A stretch of DNA of 64,000 bases from assembly GCA_030522415.1 (NCBI GenBank), contig CM060131.1, positions 8,947,203 through 9,011,202 on the forward strand, given 5' to 3'. Below are positions 12,026-32,653 of this stretch, one piece after another (position 1 is the stretch's first letter; every line of letters starts with the position of its first letter). Position numbers and translations under genes: made by a program. Source of the DNA: Channallabes apus. Its lineage: Eukaryota > Chordata > Actinopteri > Siluriformes > Clariidae. The notes beneath the pieces were generated by a model. It did not search any database. It saw nothing but the letters and a program-made list of their open reading frames with translations, and was not told the origin of the DNA.

Positions 12026-12129
12026 CATTATTTGGTAAGTACAGGCACTAGTAGACTTTGGTGCCTAGTCTGCTTCAAAAGCACGGTTAATAACCTTCCA
12101 CATGGTAATGGATGAGGACAGAGTTAGGA

Positions 12130-12474
12130 TCACAGGTTGACATAAAAGACTTTTATTTCAAAAGAGCTCTAATCCATTGAAAACATGTTTAGGAACCAAT
12201 GACAACAAACAACATCAAATGTCTATGAGGGTCACATAATTTGATAACAACCACATCAGAACAAAACCAGTAATGTTACAGGTCTGAAATATCTTGATAA
12301 ATATAATTCATATTTTAATACAGGCATTAAAAGGTGCATGATGTCACACTTTGACCTTTCAATTCATGGATCCATGAACGGAAAATAACATTTACAATTC
12401 TTTTTACATCATTTACAAGACATTTTACAGAATCTACATATTACTTTGTACATCTTGTGCAATAAAGCCATGCG
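12130..12474 (-). terminator. depdc7: depdc7 3' UTR with poly(A) signal
   Basis: Downstream of the TGA at 12475-12477 (reverse strand) the sequence is AT-rich and holds AATAAA as the complement of TTTATT at 12152-12157. This is the nearest well-placed signal. It would place the 3' end about 3.7 kb from that of cstf3. Confidence 0.6.
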
Positions 12475-21269
<8,795 letters not shown>

Positions 21270-21299
21270 TCATAAATAAATAATGAATAAGCAGTAGTA

Positions 21300-22880
21300 C
21301 AAACCAGATTCCAAAAAAGTTGGGACACTAAACAAATTGTGAATAAAAACTGAATGCAATGATGTGGAGATGGCAAATGTCAATATTTTATTCAGAATAG
21401 AACATAAATCACGGAACAAAAGTTTAAACTGAGAAAATTTATGATTTTAAGGGAAAAATATGGTGAATCAAAATGTCATGGTGTCAACAAATCCCAAAAA
21501 AGTTGGGACAAGGCCATTTTCACCACTGTGTGGCATCTCCCCTTCTTCTTACAACACTCAACAGACGTCTGGGGACCGAGGAGACCAGTTTCTCAAGTTT
21601 AGAAATAGGAATGCTCTCCCATTCTTGTCTAATACAGGCCTCTAACTGTTCAATCGTCTTGGGCCTTCTTTGTCGCACCTTCCTCTTTATGATGCGCCAA
21701 ATGTTCTCTATAGGGGAAAGATCTGGACTGCAGACTGGCCATTTCAGTACCCGGATCCTTCTCCTACGCAGCCATGATGTTGTGATTGATGCAGAATGTG
21801 GTCTGACATTATCTTGTTGAAAAATGCAGGGTCTTCCCTGAAAGAGATGACTAGATGTTGTTCTAGAACCTGAATATATTTTTCTGCATTGATGGTGCCT
21901 TTCCAGACATGCAAGCTGCCCATGCCACACGCACTCATGCAACCCCATACCATCAGAGATGCAGGCTTCTGAACTGAGCGCTGATAACAACTTGGGTTGT
22001 CCTTGTCCTCTTTGGTCCGGATGACATGGCGTCCCACATTTCCAACAAGAACTTCGAATCGTGACTCGTCTGACCACAGAACAGTCTTCCATTTTGCCAC
22101 ACTCCATTTTAAATGATCCCTGGCCCAATGAAAATGCCTGTGCTTGTGGATCTTGCTTAGAAATGGCTTCTTCTTTGCACTGTAGAGTTTCAGCTGGCAA
22201 CGGCGGATGGCACGGTGGATTGTGTTCACTGACAATGGTTTCTGGAAGTATTCCTGAGCCCATTCTGTGATTTCCTTTACAGTAGCATTCCTGTTTGTGG
22301 TGCAGTGTCGTTTAAGGGCCCGGAGATCACGGGCATCCAGTATGGTTTTACGCCCTTGACCCGTACGCACAGAGATTGTTCCAGATTCTCTGAATCTTCG
22401 GATGATATTATGCACAGTTGATGATGATAACTGTAAAGTCTTTGCAATTTTTCGCTGAGTAACACCTTTCTGATATTGCTCCACTATCTTTCTGTGCAAC
22501 ATTGTGGGAATTGGTGATCCTCTACCCATCTTGGCTTCTGAGAGACACTGCCACTCTGAGAAGCTCTTTTTATACCCAATCATGTTGCCAATTAACCTAA
22601 TTACTGTTAATTGGTCTTCCAGCTCTTCATTATGCTCAAATTTACTTTTTCCAGCCTCTTATTGCTACTTGTCCCAACTTTTTTGGGATTTGTTGACACC
22701 GTGAAATTTGGAATCAACATATTTTTCCTTTAAAATGATACATTTTCTCGGATTAAACTTTTGATCTGTCATCTATGTTCTGTTCTGAATAAAATATTGA
22801 CATTTGCCATCTCCACATCATTGCATTCAGTTTTTATTCACAATTTGTTTAGTGTCCCAACTTTTTTGGAATCCGGTTTG
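21300..22880 (-). mobile_element. Tc1-like transposon, nearly full length (copy 1)
   Basis: The 1581-bp element is bounded by TA (21298-21299, 22881-22882), with inverted ends of about 200 bp (outermost CAAACCRGATTCCAAAAAAG; the two arms are nearly identical). It sits in the depdc7 5' UTR intron, on the gene's own strand. A sister copy in the other orientation lies at 32654-34243. Confidence 0.93.
21520..22583 (-). pseudogene. Broken Tc1-like transposase (DD34E type)
   Basis: The reverse strand encodes a paired-type helix-turn-helix N-terminus (residues about 15-120, QRKIAKTLQLSSSTVHNIIR), then the catalytic D in LWSDESRF, D in FQQDN and E in LSPIENIW, ending RRGDATQW. The first part (to about 21860) and the last part are in different frames. 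Compared with the copy at 33.6 kb, about 13 bases are missing between the first and second catalytic aspartates, which makes the frameshift. It is therefore unlikely to make an active enzyme. Confidence 0.9.
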
Positions 22881-22899
22881 TAATAACATTAGCTAATGC

Positions 22900-23962
22900 T
22901 GAACCTAGGTAGAGCTAGATGGCTTACTAGCACTGATTTGTCTTTTTGTAGTTTGTCAGACATTTCAACAAATATGCTTCTTGTTTCGTGGAGGTTTCCT
23001 CAGAGAAAGGGGAAATTATCCAGCACTACCTAAGCCCAATTTGTCACAAATTAAGTGTAACGGATGAAGCAGAAAAAGTTTTCCCATGATTTATACCCAA
23101 CAGTGCAGCCCTGGACGACAGACAGATTTAGGCTCCAATATAAAGACTATGTGCAGCCAAAGTCAATATTGAGAAAGCCATACAAATCAAAGCAGACCAG
23201 CTAATCATTTCTCACAAGCTACACTTCCTCTTTGGACTCGAACACAGAGCCCCAAAGGTGTGTATGGTTCCTCGGAGGATCTCCCACCCTCGTTTCTCTA
23301 AGACGAGAAGCCAGAATCCCACAATCTCTTTACACATGCAGATTTAATTCCCTCTCAGCACCCCTCCCATTGAACACCCACTCATTAATGGAAGCTCCTG
23401 ACAAAACTGGGCTGCAAGACAAAGGAGGTTCTCCAGATCAGTACCACATGTGGGGAAAAGGGCGAAACAGTGACTGAGAGGACAAAAGAATGAACACGCT
23501 CCCTTTGTTTAAGAATTAATTATGTAAATTTGACCGATTCGAAATTGAACTGACGTCAAGTCCTGTAATGTTTAGAGACGAAGGGTCATGGATGGATAAA
23601 AATCAAGTTGTCTAGCACTGATCGGAGGTCTAAGCAGACAGCGGTGGCTGGGAGATTAGTTTCTTTCCTTCCTTCTAAATTGCTTCCTGCTATGTAATGT
23701 CACATGCTGAGACAGTTTGCATATCACTTGGATGACAATAACAAGTTTTAAAGGCAGAAAAGATAAGAACAGCAGAGTTAACCTCAGGTTTCCACTAAAG
23801 CAGTGATTCAATTTGATTTTGTGGGACTGCAATTTTCTATTAGATTCGATTAAGTATCACTAATGTTTATTGTCAAATTTGTCTCAAGATAATTTAAAAG
23901 TAAACATATTTGTTCATTATTTTATTGTATTGTCTCCCCTCATATATAATAATAATAATAAC

Positions 23963-23995
<33 letters not shown>

Positions 23996-25228
23996 CGTTC
24001 GTGCTGAAGATAAAAATATTACAGTCTCCCAACTAGACATGGTTCAATAACACTCTGCTTTATATCAACCAATATCAATACCCTGATCTCCATTTTTAAA
24101 GACAAAAAAATTGATTGATACTATTGATAAGAGACAACGCAGTATGATTCGATTTGGTAGCCTTCAACTAAACTTTGGAGTTCAGTTTAACTTTGTTCAG
24201 AATACGGAGTAAGAATAGTATAAATTTTTTTATAAAATTAAAATCAGTATTTTAAAAGTATACTGTAAACCACCTTGCTAGTCATAATTGATACTGTGAA
24301 TTATTGGTATTAAAAATACCAATACCAATAATAAATTATACCAATTGTGTGAAAATATATGATTATATATTATAACCCTAACCCTACATAAATATTATTG
24401 ACAGGCTTCCAACTAGACTATACCACGTTGCTTAGCAGCCCTCCTTATTAACTAATATCAATACCCATTTCAAATATCTGCTTAGGACTGTGTGGGGAAA
24501 CTGGATCACCTGGAGGAAACCCAAATTCTTATCATCATAGTGCGAAATACAGTTTTATTGCCACTGTTGCTATCCAATTCACCCTATTCTCAGTATCTGA
24601 ACGATACCAGTCAGATCGGTGACATCGCTACTGACAACACCTCGTTTCTATCTCCTGGGGGTTACCCTACGTCGGTTCACCCTCAGGTGGGAATGCCACT
24701 CCTCATTCACAGCAACCAGACGCTGCCGTGTTTGGCCAACAAGACAGTAAATAATCACTGAGGGGCTTGTTCCCATGATGACCCTGACAATACAGTGCGA
24801 TGGGAAAACATAGCTTTTCCACAACAATACCCTAACAGCAACAGACAAGCAGCAGTGACAAGGAGAGACACAGAGCCAAGATGAAATACAGAATATTTGG
24901 CGTCAATTCAAGCAGAGACAGGTCCAGCTGATATATCCTTAGGGGGACGCTAAAGAAGAGTTACTAGTTAAGTTGTGATTTAAATTCTGACACACAAGCA
25001 CTCACTCTTACTATCCATGCGAGGACTTTCTATTGACATAATCATCAAACTTTAACCTTAGTGTACAGATGGGACTTTTAAAAAAAAAAAATCTTTTGCT
25101 TGTAAAATTAAAAAGCTGCATTTTTGTAGGACAAGCCAAAGGTTCCCACAAGGTCTGTAAAATAGTTCTACCTTTCTGGGAATATTTGGTCCCCACTATG
25201 ATACAGTATACAGACATGCACTCCACTC

Positions 25229-25269
<41 letters not shown>

Positions 25270-25680
25270 CTTGAGTGCATGCTGTAAATTCTAAAAACCT
25301 GTCACAAGCTATAGCAACCAGATTAATTTTCAAATATCAACTAACAGAAAGTGTCAGTACAATACAGATTTTAAATATAGATTAGATCTGTATACAGATC
25401 ATTCTTTTATTTATGACTTTATATTTTATAACATTGTTGCATGCAGCTGCTTACGCACACACACACAAACAGACATGCTTATTTCATGCAGAGCATTTAC
25501 ACTTACATAATAATAATAATAATAATAATAAAAATCTATAATTTTTTATTATTTAATGACATGTAAGTATGAAATGAGTTCAGAAAAAAAAGTTGCATTA
25601 TACCAAATGTGTATATAAAGTAAGTAAATAAGTATATTTTCCTTTACACTGCAGAAAAACACCCCATTACATAAAAAGCA
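22900..25680. other. depdc7 5' intron, no gene seen
   Basis: Mostly AT-rich, with trinucleotide repeats (TAA)n near 23948-23992 and 25505-25530 and a (CA)n tract at about 25232-25267. No exon-like open region was recognised. Confidence 0.6.
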
Positions 25681-25699
25681 GCTTGAGATTATTAACTGA

Positions 25700-25895
25700 G
25701 ATCATGTTACCTGGAGGTCGATGCATGACACACACACACACACACACACCCGGCTGGAAATCCAAACTGATTCACTTACAGAGAGCAGCGCGCGCGGCGC
25801 TCACACACTCGGACTCCACCCACTTTCAAATTAGACACGCCCCCAAGCCAGGATTGCTCCGTTAATTTGCATAACAATATGGCCGCCGAAACTTT
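25700..25895 (-). promoter_or_regulatory. depdc7: Likely depdc7 promoter and 5' UTR exon
   Basis: This is a local CpG-rich patch (GAGCGCCGCGCGCGCTGCTC on the reverse strand) in otherwise CpG-poor DNA. On the reverse strand it holds, in order, a YY1-like site (GGCGGCCATATTG), a perfect octamer ATGCAAAT, and a GC box (GGGGGCGTG). A strong donor (CTCTCT then GTAAGT, near 25775) or a second one (CTCCAG then GTAACA, near 25710) could splice to the acceptor just before the start codon at 21218. The transcription start is inferred, not seen. Confidence 0.55.
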
Positions 25896-25959
25896 ATCTG
25901 TAAAATTGTCTGCCCGAAGGTTTCAATTCATTCCAGTGACTTGCAAATACAAGTTTATA

Positions 25960-26462
25960 CAGTTACCAGTCAAAAGTTTGTATTTATTTTCTACATTATA
26001 GAACAATACTGGATTTTTCTTTTCAAAACTATGAAATAACCCACATGGAATTGTTTAATTAAGTAACAACAACAACATCAACAGTCAGTTGTTATTTTAA
26101 GACCGTTGCTCAGCTGTTCTGGAAAAGTCCTCACAAGAACAGCATTGTGTCAAGTGCATTTTCAAAACCCATCAAACACCATGATGAAACTGGCTCTCAT
26201 GAATGCCTTGAAAGCAAGACCAAAACCTACCTCTGTTGGAGAAGTTCATTTCGAGTTACCGGTTACCTCAGAAATCACCAATTAACAAACAACGCCTCAG
26301 ATTAGAGCCGTTATTAATGCTTTACAAAGAGTAACATACACATCTCAACATTCAATTCAATATCCAAAGGAGATTATTGCACATTTCGGATGCTTTCAAA
26401 AAAAAAAAAGTACAATGTAGAAAAAAAATCAGGAAAGACCATGGAATTTTTGACTGGTCGTG
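25960..26462. mobile_element. Tc1-like relic, internally deleted
   Basis: The ends are inverted (ACCAGTCAAAAGTTTG; GACCAGTCAAAAATTCC read from the right), with TA at 25958-25959 and 26463-26464. Decayed transposase-like text is visible inside, but no open frame. Confidence 0.65.
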
Positions 26463-26959
26463 TATATACTTTATTTGCCTTAAAATTTTGGTATTCAGCT
26501 TATATTTTACCTCAAAGAGAATATACATTATAATTTAAATAGCTGAATGTTTACACAACGATTAAAATATCCATTTTGTTAATTCAAGTTGTTTAATATG
26601 ACAAATCCTAAAAAAAAAAAGAAGACGGGAAAAAAAACCCTATCCTAAAAGGATTTTTTAAAATAATATGCAAAATGTTCATAAACATTTCCAAACATCT
26701 AATAAAGGCATACCTAGGAGTCCAACTTTTAAGGAATCTCTAAGGAAATTACAGATATCCAGCAGCATTGGAGACAGTAACACCAAGACAGGTTTGTAGA
26801 TGCGATTGCACACTGTATATCTTACATATAGTCAGCAGACACAAGGTAATGTGAGAGCTGACTCAAAGTTACTAGTACAATGCTGAGATCAAAAAGCTCC
26901 AAGCTATATATGAAGAATATAAATAAAGCATGTCAGTCACAAGTTAAAAAAGCATAAAT

Positions 26960-27430
26960 TAATAATTCCATGCTACAGTAATGTGTTTCACTAGTTCTTG
27001 GATATCATTAAAATAGAAAAATTTCTTAGTATGTCAGAGCCCTCATCAGACAGCTTGCTTCATTTCTGAAGCACTGGCCTCCCAGGAACACCTTTACATA
27101 ACCTCCCACCCAAATCTCTGAAATATGCATGTATAGCTGGTGAATGATTGTCTGTACAGTTCCTTCAGACAGAAATGCAGTGGGCTCTTTAAAACGATTT
27201 CACCATTTAAATGCTTTACTGCGCCAAAGAGTTTTGTCACTGTACCGTGCTTGAAATCTTCTGTAAATATCAATCAGTTTTCTTTCTGAATTCATGAGAA
27301 ATTTCATCACAAGAACCTGTTTGTCTTCAATGCCCCTAGCATATTCTTTGTGGAAGGCAAAAACACTGACAGCTGACCAAGTGAACAAGAGCGAGACACA
27401 AACAAACAGTAAAAGACTCTGCAAAGCAAG
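26960..27430 (-). mobile_element. Mariner relic (copy 3)
   Basis: On the reverse strand the N-terminal mariner motif can be read near 27200-27330 (MKFLMNSERKLIDIYRRFQA). Sequence like the C-terminal part of copies 1 and 2 lies at 26970-27190 (compare CACTGGCCTCCCAGGAACAC). The middle of the gene is deleted. Confidence 0.6.
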
Positions 27431-27439
27431 AGTCCAAAC

Positions 27440-27690
27440 TCTTTTTAATGAAGGCAGAGTTCTCGTAGTTCAGCAGGCTGAAAGACGCCATTCAACAGAT
27501 TTTTTATGCACATCAACCCACAGCACCCAAAGGATCTGCTGTCAACGTCTTGGTGCCAGACACCACAGGATAGCCACAGAGGTCTTGTGCAGTCGTGCCT
27601 TGAGGGGCCAGAGTTGCTCAGGCAGCACAAGGGGAACCTACACAATACTGGGCATAATGTTTTCGACTGTAATGTTACGGCTGCTCAGAA
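27440..27690 (-). mobile_element. Decayed interspersed repeat, copy 2 of 3
   Basis: Its reverse complement shares GGTGTCTGGCACCAAGACGT and GATCCTTTGGGTGCTG with 20210-20640. From here to 29500 I see AT-rich intergenic DNA without a supported gene. Confidence 0.5.
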
Positions 27691-29504
27691 TAAAGCGCTT
27701 GAAGAAGGATTGTGTCTATGTGTGCTCTTTTCCCCCTCACCCCCACTTTTCAAACGACAGCAGGTTTATTACACACTAAATATCATATCTGTAAACCATG
27801 ATCCATGTTACATGGCAATAGTGTCATCTGTGTACTTTAAATGGTATCTTTTGGTATGCAGGTTTCTGGGCATTTAAGTCAATTCTAAGCAGAAGTTTGA
27901 TAATACACAACATCAGAGACAATAATAGAAAAGTAATTTACTCCTTTATACATAGGTTTCTTTAAACATAATTCTTTATTTACTTTGCACTGAACGTTTC
28001 TTGTGTTTCTTTTGACATATTAGACTGGACCAGTCAGCTCATTATACTTACATTAAAATAGGTGTAAATACAGGAAAATGTTGAAAAAAGACTGGAAGAC
28101 CATACTCCAGAATGGAGGCACATTTTACTGTGGTGCAGACGACCTCATTTAATGTTCAACCTTGTCTAGTCAACCACACAGGAGCAGTACTAAACTTGTT
28201 GCATTACATCCACTTCTACAGGAGGTTGTTGGAGTTTCACGAGGACATTCGCACGTTTTGAATGCACAAACACTCCAGTTGTGTATTAAAGCAGTGTTAA
28301 CACATTCTTTCCTTTGGCTAAAAGGCATAAGAGATAAAGATTGCCATGTTTAGTTTTTCCTGTGCAAAAGTGCTCTTTTTTAAAAAACTGTCATTCCCCT
28401 GAATAACATGGATACTGGAATGGAATGTCACAGTTCACTGCATGACATAAATACAGGATAATGATCAGCACAAAGCAAATACACTGGATGATGCAGTCCA
28501 ACTAGTCTGAACAACAGAACGCCATGGAAGAAATCAGTGAAAACAATTGAATATGAACTTTAAACTCTACACTATAATGCAATTTAGACAAAGTAAAGAA
28601 GATGGTTACATGGCAAAATATACTCGGCATAATGAGCAAATTGCAGCACAATAACATTGTCTAATGTGCAAACCTTCATATACATAAGTACTTTTTCATG
28701 AAATGGAGCAAAATGGGTGAATTAACACTTGGAAGGAAAAATTCTAGTTGAAAATGGCTGTCTCATAACATTACAAGATCCAGATACACGGTTTTGTGAG
28801 TATCTTTTTGGTTTTGTGAATTTCCTGCATATTAATTTCAGTCTAATTATGTTTCTCCTGTTAGTCATCAGAAAGGCCTTGCCTATGTAACAGAGCGATA
28901 ATAGGACTTCTGTCGTGTTTGACTAAGAAGCATGTGATCACGAGCGACAACAGACTCACATTAAGAAACCGTTGCGCAGGAAAGAACAAAAGCATTTTCC
29001 TATTTACAGTATGCTCCCTGAAGATAACACACACACATGGTCTATGAAGACAGCAGTGTCAAACAAATGCACATGGAACGCTATAAACAGTGGGGAAAAG
29101 CGTGCGTGTCCGGGATAATAGAGCGGAGCTGTAGGGAAACCAGTTGGACGGGGGAGGGACGGGATGATTTTTCACTTCTTTCTTCTAAACAAGGTGCTTT
29201 GTTGAGGATTTCAAAGCAAGAAAACAGAGTAAATTTGCCTTTCAATGCAGCAGTGCTGTTTCTCATCCGGGGTTTCCATTTATCAGCACGGCGCTCAGCT
29301 GAAAGTTCTAACCTTCATCCAGCATGGCGAGAGCTTTAGCATGTTACTGTACATCACTGTGCTTATTAAAATAGTTTGTATAGACTTTATATAGTGCTTA
29401 AATGATATAAAGAAAGATTGTTGATCTAAAGTATATAATGCTTGTACACAATATGTAAAACATATTAACAAGTGTTAAATCTATAGTTAAAGGCTCATAG
29501 TATT

Positions 29505-30078
29505 GTCACTCACTCATCGTCTATACCACTTTATCCTGTACACATGATACAGGCCAGGACCCCTATTCACAAAGCTTCTTAAGCCTAAAAGTTGTTCCTA
29601 GTGATGAAATTCTAAGAAAATTCTTAGAATTATGGCATTTTGTACTGTACATTTCAAGACCTTTACAGAGAGGTCAGAGGTTATTTTTTTTTTTTATCAA
29701 CTAATCATTGTCCTTGAATTGCGTCATCATCCCTATCAACGGAGTCAATCACACCTCGTCAATAAGATAAAGCTCTTTGTACTTTCCTTACTCAGATTTG
29801 CTCTGAGAGATTTCCTAAATCACTTTTAGTGTAGGACTCCAAGTTAGGAATTTTTAAGCTAAGATAGGAGCTCTCTGAGGGAATTCTAAGAAACTTTGTT
29901 TCCATTCCATTGCAGGGCACACACACACACACACTCATTCACACACTACAGGCAATTTGGGAATGCCAATTATCCTAATCTGCATGTCTTTGGACTGTGG
30001 GAGGAAACTGGAGTACTCGGAGGAAACCCACCAAGGAGACAGTGCTAACTACAAAGCCACCATGCCGCCTCATAGTAT
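29505..30078 (-). mobile_element. Old SINE family B copy split by another element
   Basis: The part at 29910-30078 and a short 3' piece at about 29505-29553 (TCATCGTCTATACCACTTTA) are family B sequence in reverse. Between them, about 29555-29908, is unrelated sequence with inverted edges (TTCACAAAGCTTCTTAAGCC; GGAAACAAAGTTTCTTAGAA read from the right) and AATTCTTAG-type repeats. This is most simply a DNA element inserted into the SINE. Confidence 0.5.
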
Positions 30079-30998
30079 TAACTGTTAAAAAGAGAAAGAC
30101 TGAGAAAGATGTTGGGCTTTTTAGATTAGATGAGATCTAAATTAAATGGCTAGATTGTCACATTTGTAACCAAACTGATGAAATATTACTTTTTTAAATT
30201 GAGATAAATAAAATGATGTATACTAGCTATTAATACACCTTCAATACTGTATATGATTTATTACATTTTGACAGTGAGTCCCTAGATCAGTTGTTTGATT
30301 TGCTAGTTCACAATGAGTTGGAAAGACAGGTTTGCTTAGTAAACTAATCATAGAATCATACAGAGTATGTAATGTAGACTTACCTTTAAGTCCAGTTTAA
30401 GCCAACATTCGGTGAGTGTCGGTGTAATCCTTCTAAAAATGAAACCAGGAAAAAAAAAGCAAAAACAAGTGCTGAAAAAAAAAGTCCTTCTATTAGACAC
30501 CCTTCCCACGTGACTGAAAACTGGTTCTACAGCTCTCCTGTGTTCCTCTGAAGGAATGAGTGCAATGTCATTGTTATGTAAAACAGCTCCCTGTGTTTGC
30601 TGAGTTTATAAGTCAGCATGTCACTCATCACTGTAACTTATCCCGGTTTCAGCTGAAACACCTGTCGGTTTGATCTCCTTGCTAATCTGGCAACAGCACC
30701 AGAACTGGCTTTGGTTCATTATTCTGGCTTTCTTATCAAACAAAACACAAGCACATTATTTAACCCCGACACTCTCCTGCCAGGGAGGTTTATCAGCTCA
30801 GCAGTAGGAGGTTTGGTTAAGTAGGTGTATAATGGGAAGTTTAATACTGTATGGCATCAAAAGCAGGAGTGTCACAGGTCTTGTGATAATTAATGAAGGA
30901 TAATGAAGGTGTCTTAGTTGTTACAGTACAATTAACCTCATTTAATTGGAAACAATATTCATCTAATTTTAACATCTAGTACAGTACAGTATGTATAG

Positions 30999-31175
30999 TA
31001 CCAGTCAAAAGTTCGGACACACCTGATTTCCAAGGCTGGAGCCCGTGATCTCTTTTCAACAGTTGATGTTGAGATGTGTCTGCTACTTATGCTCTGTCAA
31101 GCCTTCATAACGTCTCTAATCTGAGAATTAAGAATTTGCTCCTCTTATTTCTTCTCAAAGTGTGTGTTGTACAAT
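30999..31175. mobile_element. Tc1-like end fragment
   Basis: It begins TAGTACCAGTCAAAAGTTCG, the same terminus class as 25960-26462. It also shares, reversed, the GTTGATGTTGAGATGTGT...CTCTAATCTGAG region with 26290-26350. Confidence 0.55.
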
Positions 31176-31439
31176 AAGCAAGTCTTTTTGTGATGCAAAA
31201 CGAATTTTGAAATGATTGTGCGGTAAAATGGAATTATATCATTAGCAAGATTAGCTTTTTGTTTCAGGCGTTAAAAAACGGAATTGACTGCTCAGCTCCG
31301 TTTGTTGTAAGCCCCAAACTTGTTTTTTGTCTGAGTATGTTCGAATTGTATGGATAGTGCAGAGGATTAGCAGATGCAAGCAATAATATGTAAATAACAT
31401 AATTTTGCCACATTCACACTATTGATCTTTCAGTAAACT

Positions 31440-31925
31440 GACTTTCTGTGGGTTCAAGCTGTTCCACCCAAAACCACCAGCTCAGTCTCGGACAATAGGA
31501 GCGACAGTATCGACGGTTCGCACAAACAAAATTCCTCCCTGGGCGAAACCAGAACCCAGTGTTAACGATCCTCAAAGCGCCCTCTCAGCTTCTTTCCCAC
31601 AGATGAGCATGCTCTTATCAATATTCATAAATTTCTCAGCTCTAGGGCAGACTCTGATGCGTGGTGGAACAAATCTCGGTTTCTTCCAGCCATGTGCTCT
31701 GTGGAATCCCGTACGCCCCTCATCGAAACCAGCAGGACAGTGGGCTTCTTCACCAGACATCGGCGCTGGACATTGACGCCTTTGTTTTAATGCTACAGAG
31801 CCTTTCTGACAATCATATTTCGTTCAACAGAGGATATTGTCACAGAGGGAACAGTTTTTCCACGAAACAACTCCGTCGTGGGACGGATTGGAAAGTACCA
31901 GTGTGGGACACATTACTGTAAAGTC
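31440..31925. other. Unassigned GC-richer block with open frames on both strands
   Basis: This stretch has more even base composition than its surroundings. The reverse strand is open from 31760 to 31572 (begins MSGEEAHCPAGFDEGRTGFH, basic middle, ends at a TGA) and the forward strand is open from 31661 to 31921. I recognise neither product. It lies between the depdc7 promoter and the qser1 3' end, and could be a decayed gene copy, a regulatory block or chance. Confidence 0.3.
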
Positions 31926-32653
31926 TGAGGTCATGACCAAGAGTTTTCAAATTTTATTCTAACGCAGATGTCATTGACGTGATACTTAAATATTAATACT
32001 TAATATCTTGATTTAATGATTTCGTAAACACAAACTTTTTAAAATCGTTCTTGTTATTGAACAATGAAAAAAAGAATGAAACAGTTCTATAGAGTGAGTT
32101 ATCATTTTTAATAACTTTATGTATGCAAACATAAAGATAAAACATTGGTGGAACAAACATGCATACTGTGATTTAATCCCTCACCATGTGTAATGTGTGT
32201 ACGAGTTGTTAAGCATTAACCAGCCGCTCCCTTTAGAGGCATGAGTGAAAGTACAAGGTGACCCATAATTCCTCATAATCACCATACTGTACCTGCACGC
32301 AGGTGAACCTGACAGGAAGTGGAATTCAAGAGGAATAAAAACGTGTGGAAAGACAACCTGAAACTGTAATTCCCCTTCCAGCTTTCTTTCAGTGTACGCT
32401 GAAACCACCCGCCTTTCACATTTATTCACTTATCAGTAACCAAAAGCAAGCAAACAAATAAGCAGGTCTAAATTATGAGTTTTGCTCAAGGGTTTAATAG
32501 TGCTAAATTCCTGCCACTGGACAAAAAATGCACATGATGAAAAGATTTTAACCTGAAAGAACATCGAGAGCTACATAACATGACTTTATTTGACACAATT
32601 TCACGTTTTCTTTCCAGCGTTTCGCACAAGAAAAAACAGCAAAATTAATAATA

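Noticed and set aside
25232..25267. CRISPR-like or tandem array in CA and TAA repeats
   Set aside because: These are simple microsatellites without spacers, in a vertebrate genome.
31572..31760. Small reverse-strand frame called as a real gene
   Set aside because: I recognise no family, no splice partner and no poly(A) signal. It is kept only as an unexplained block.
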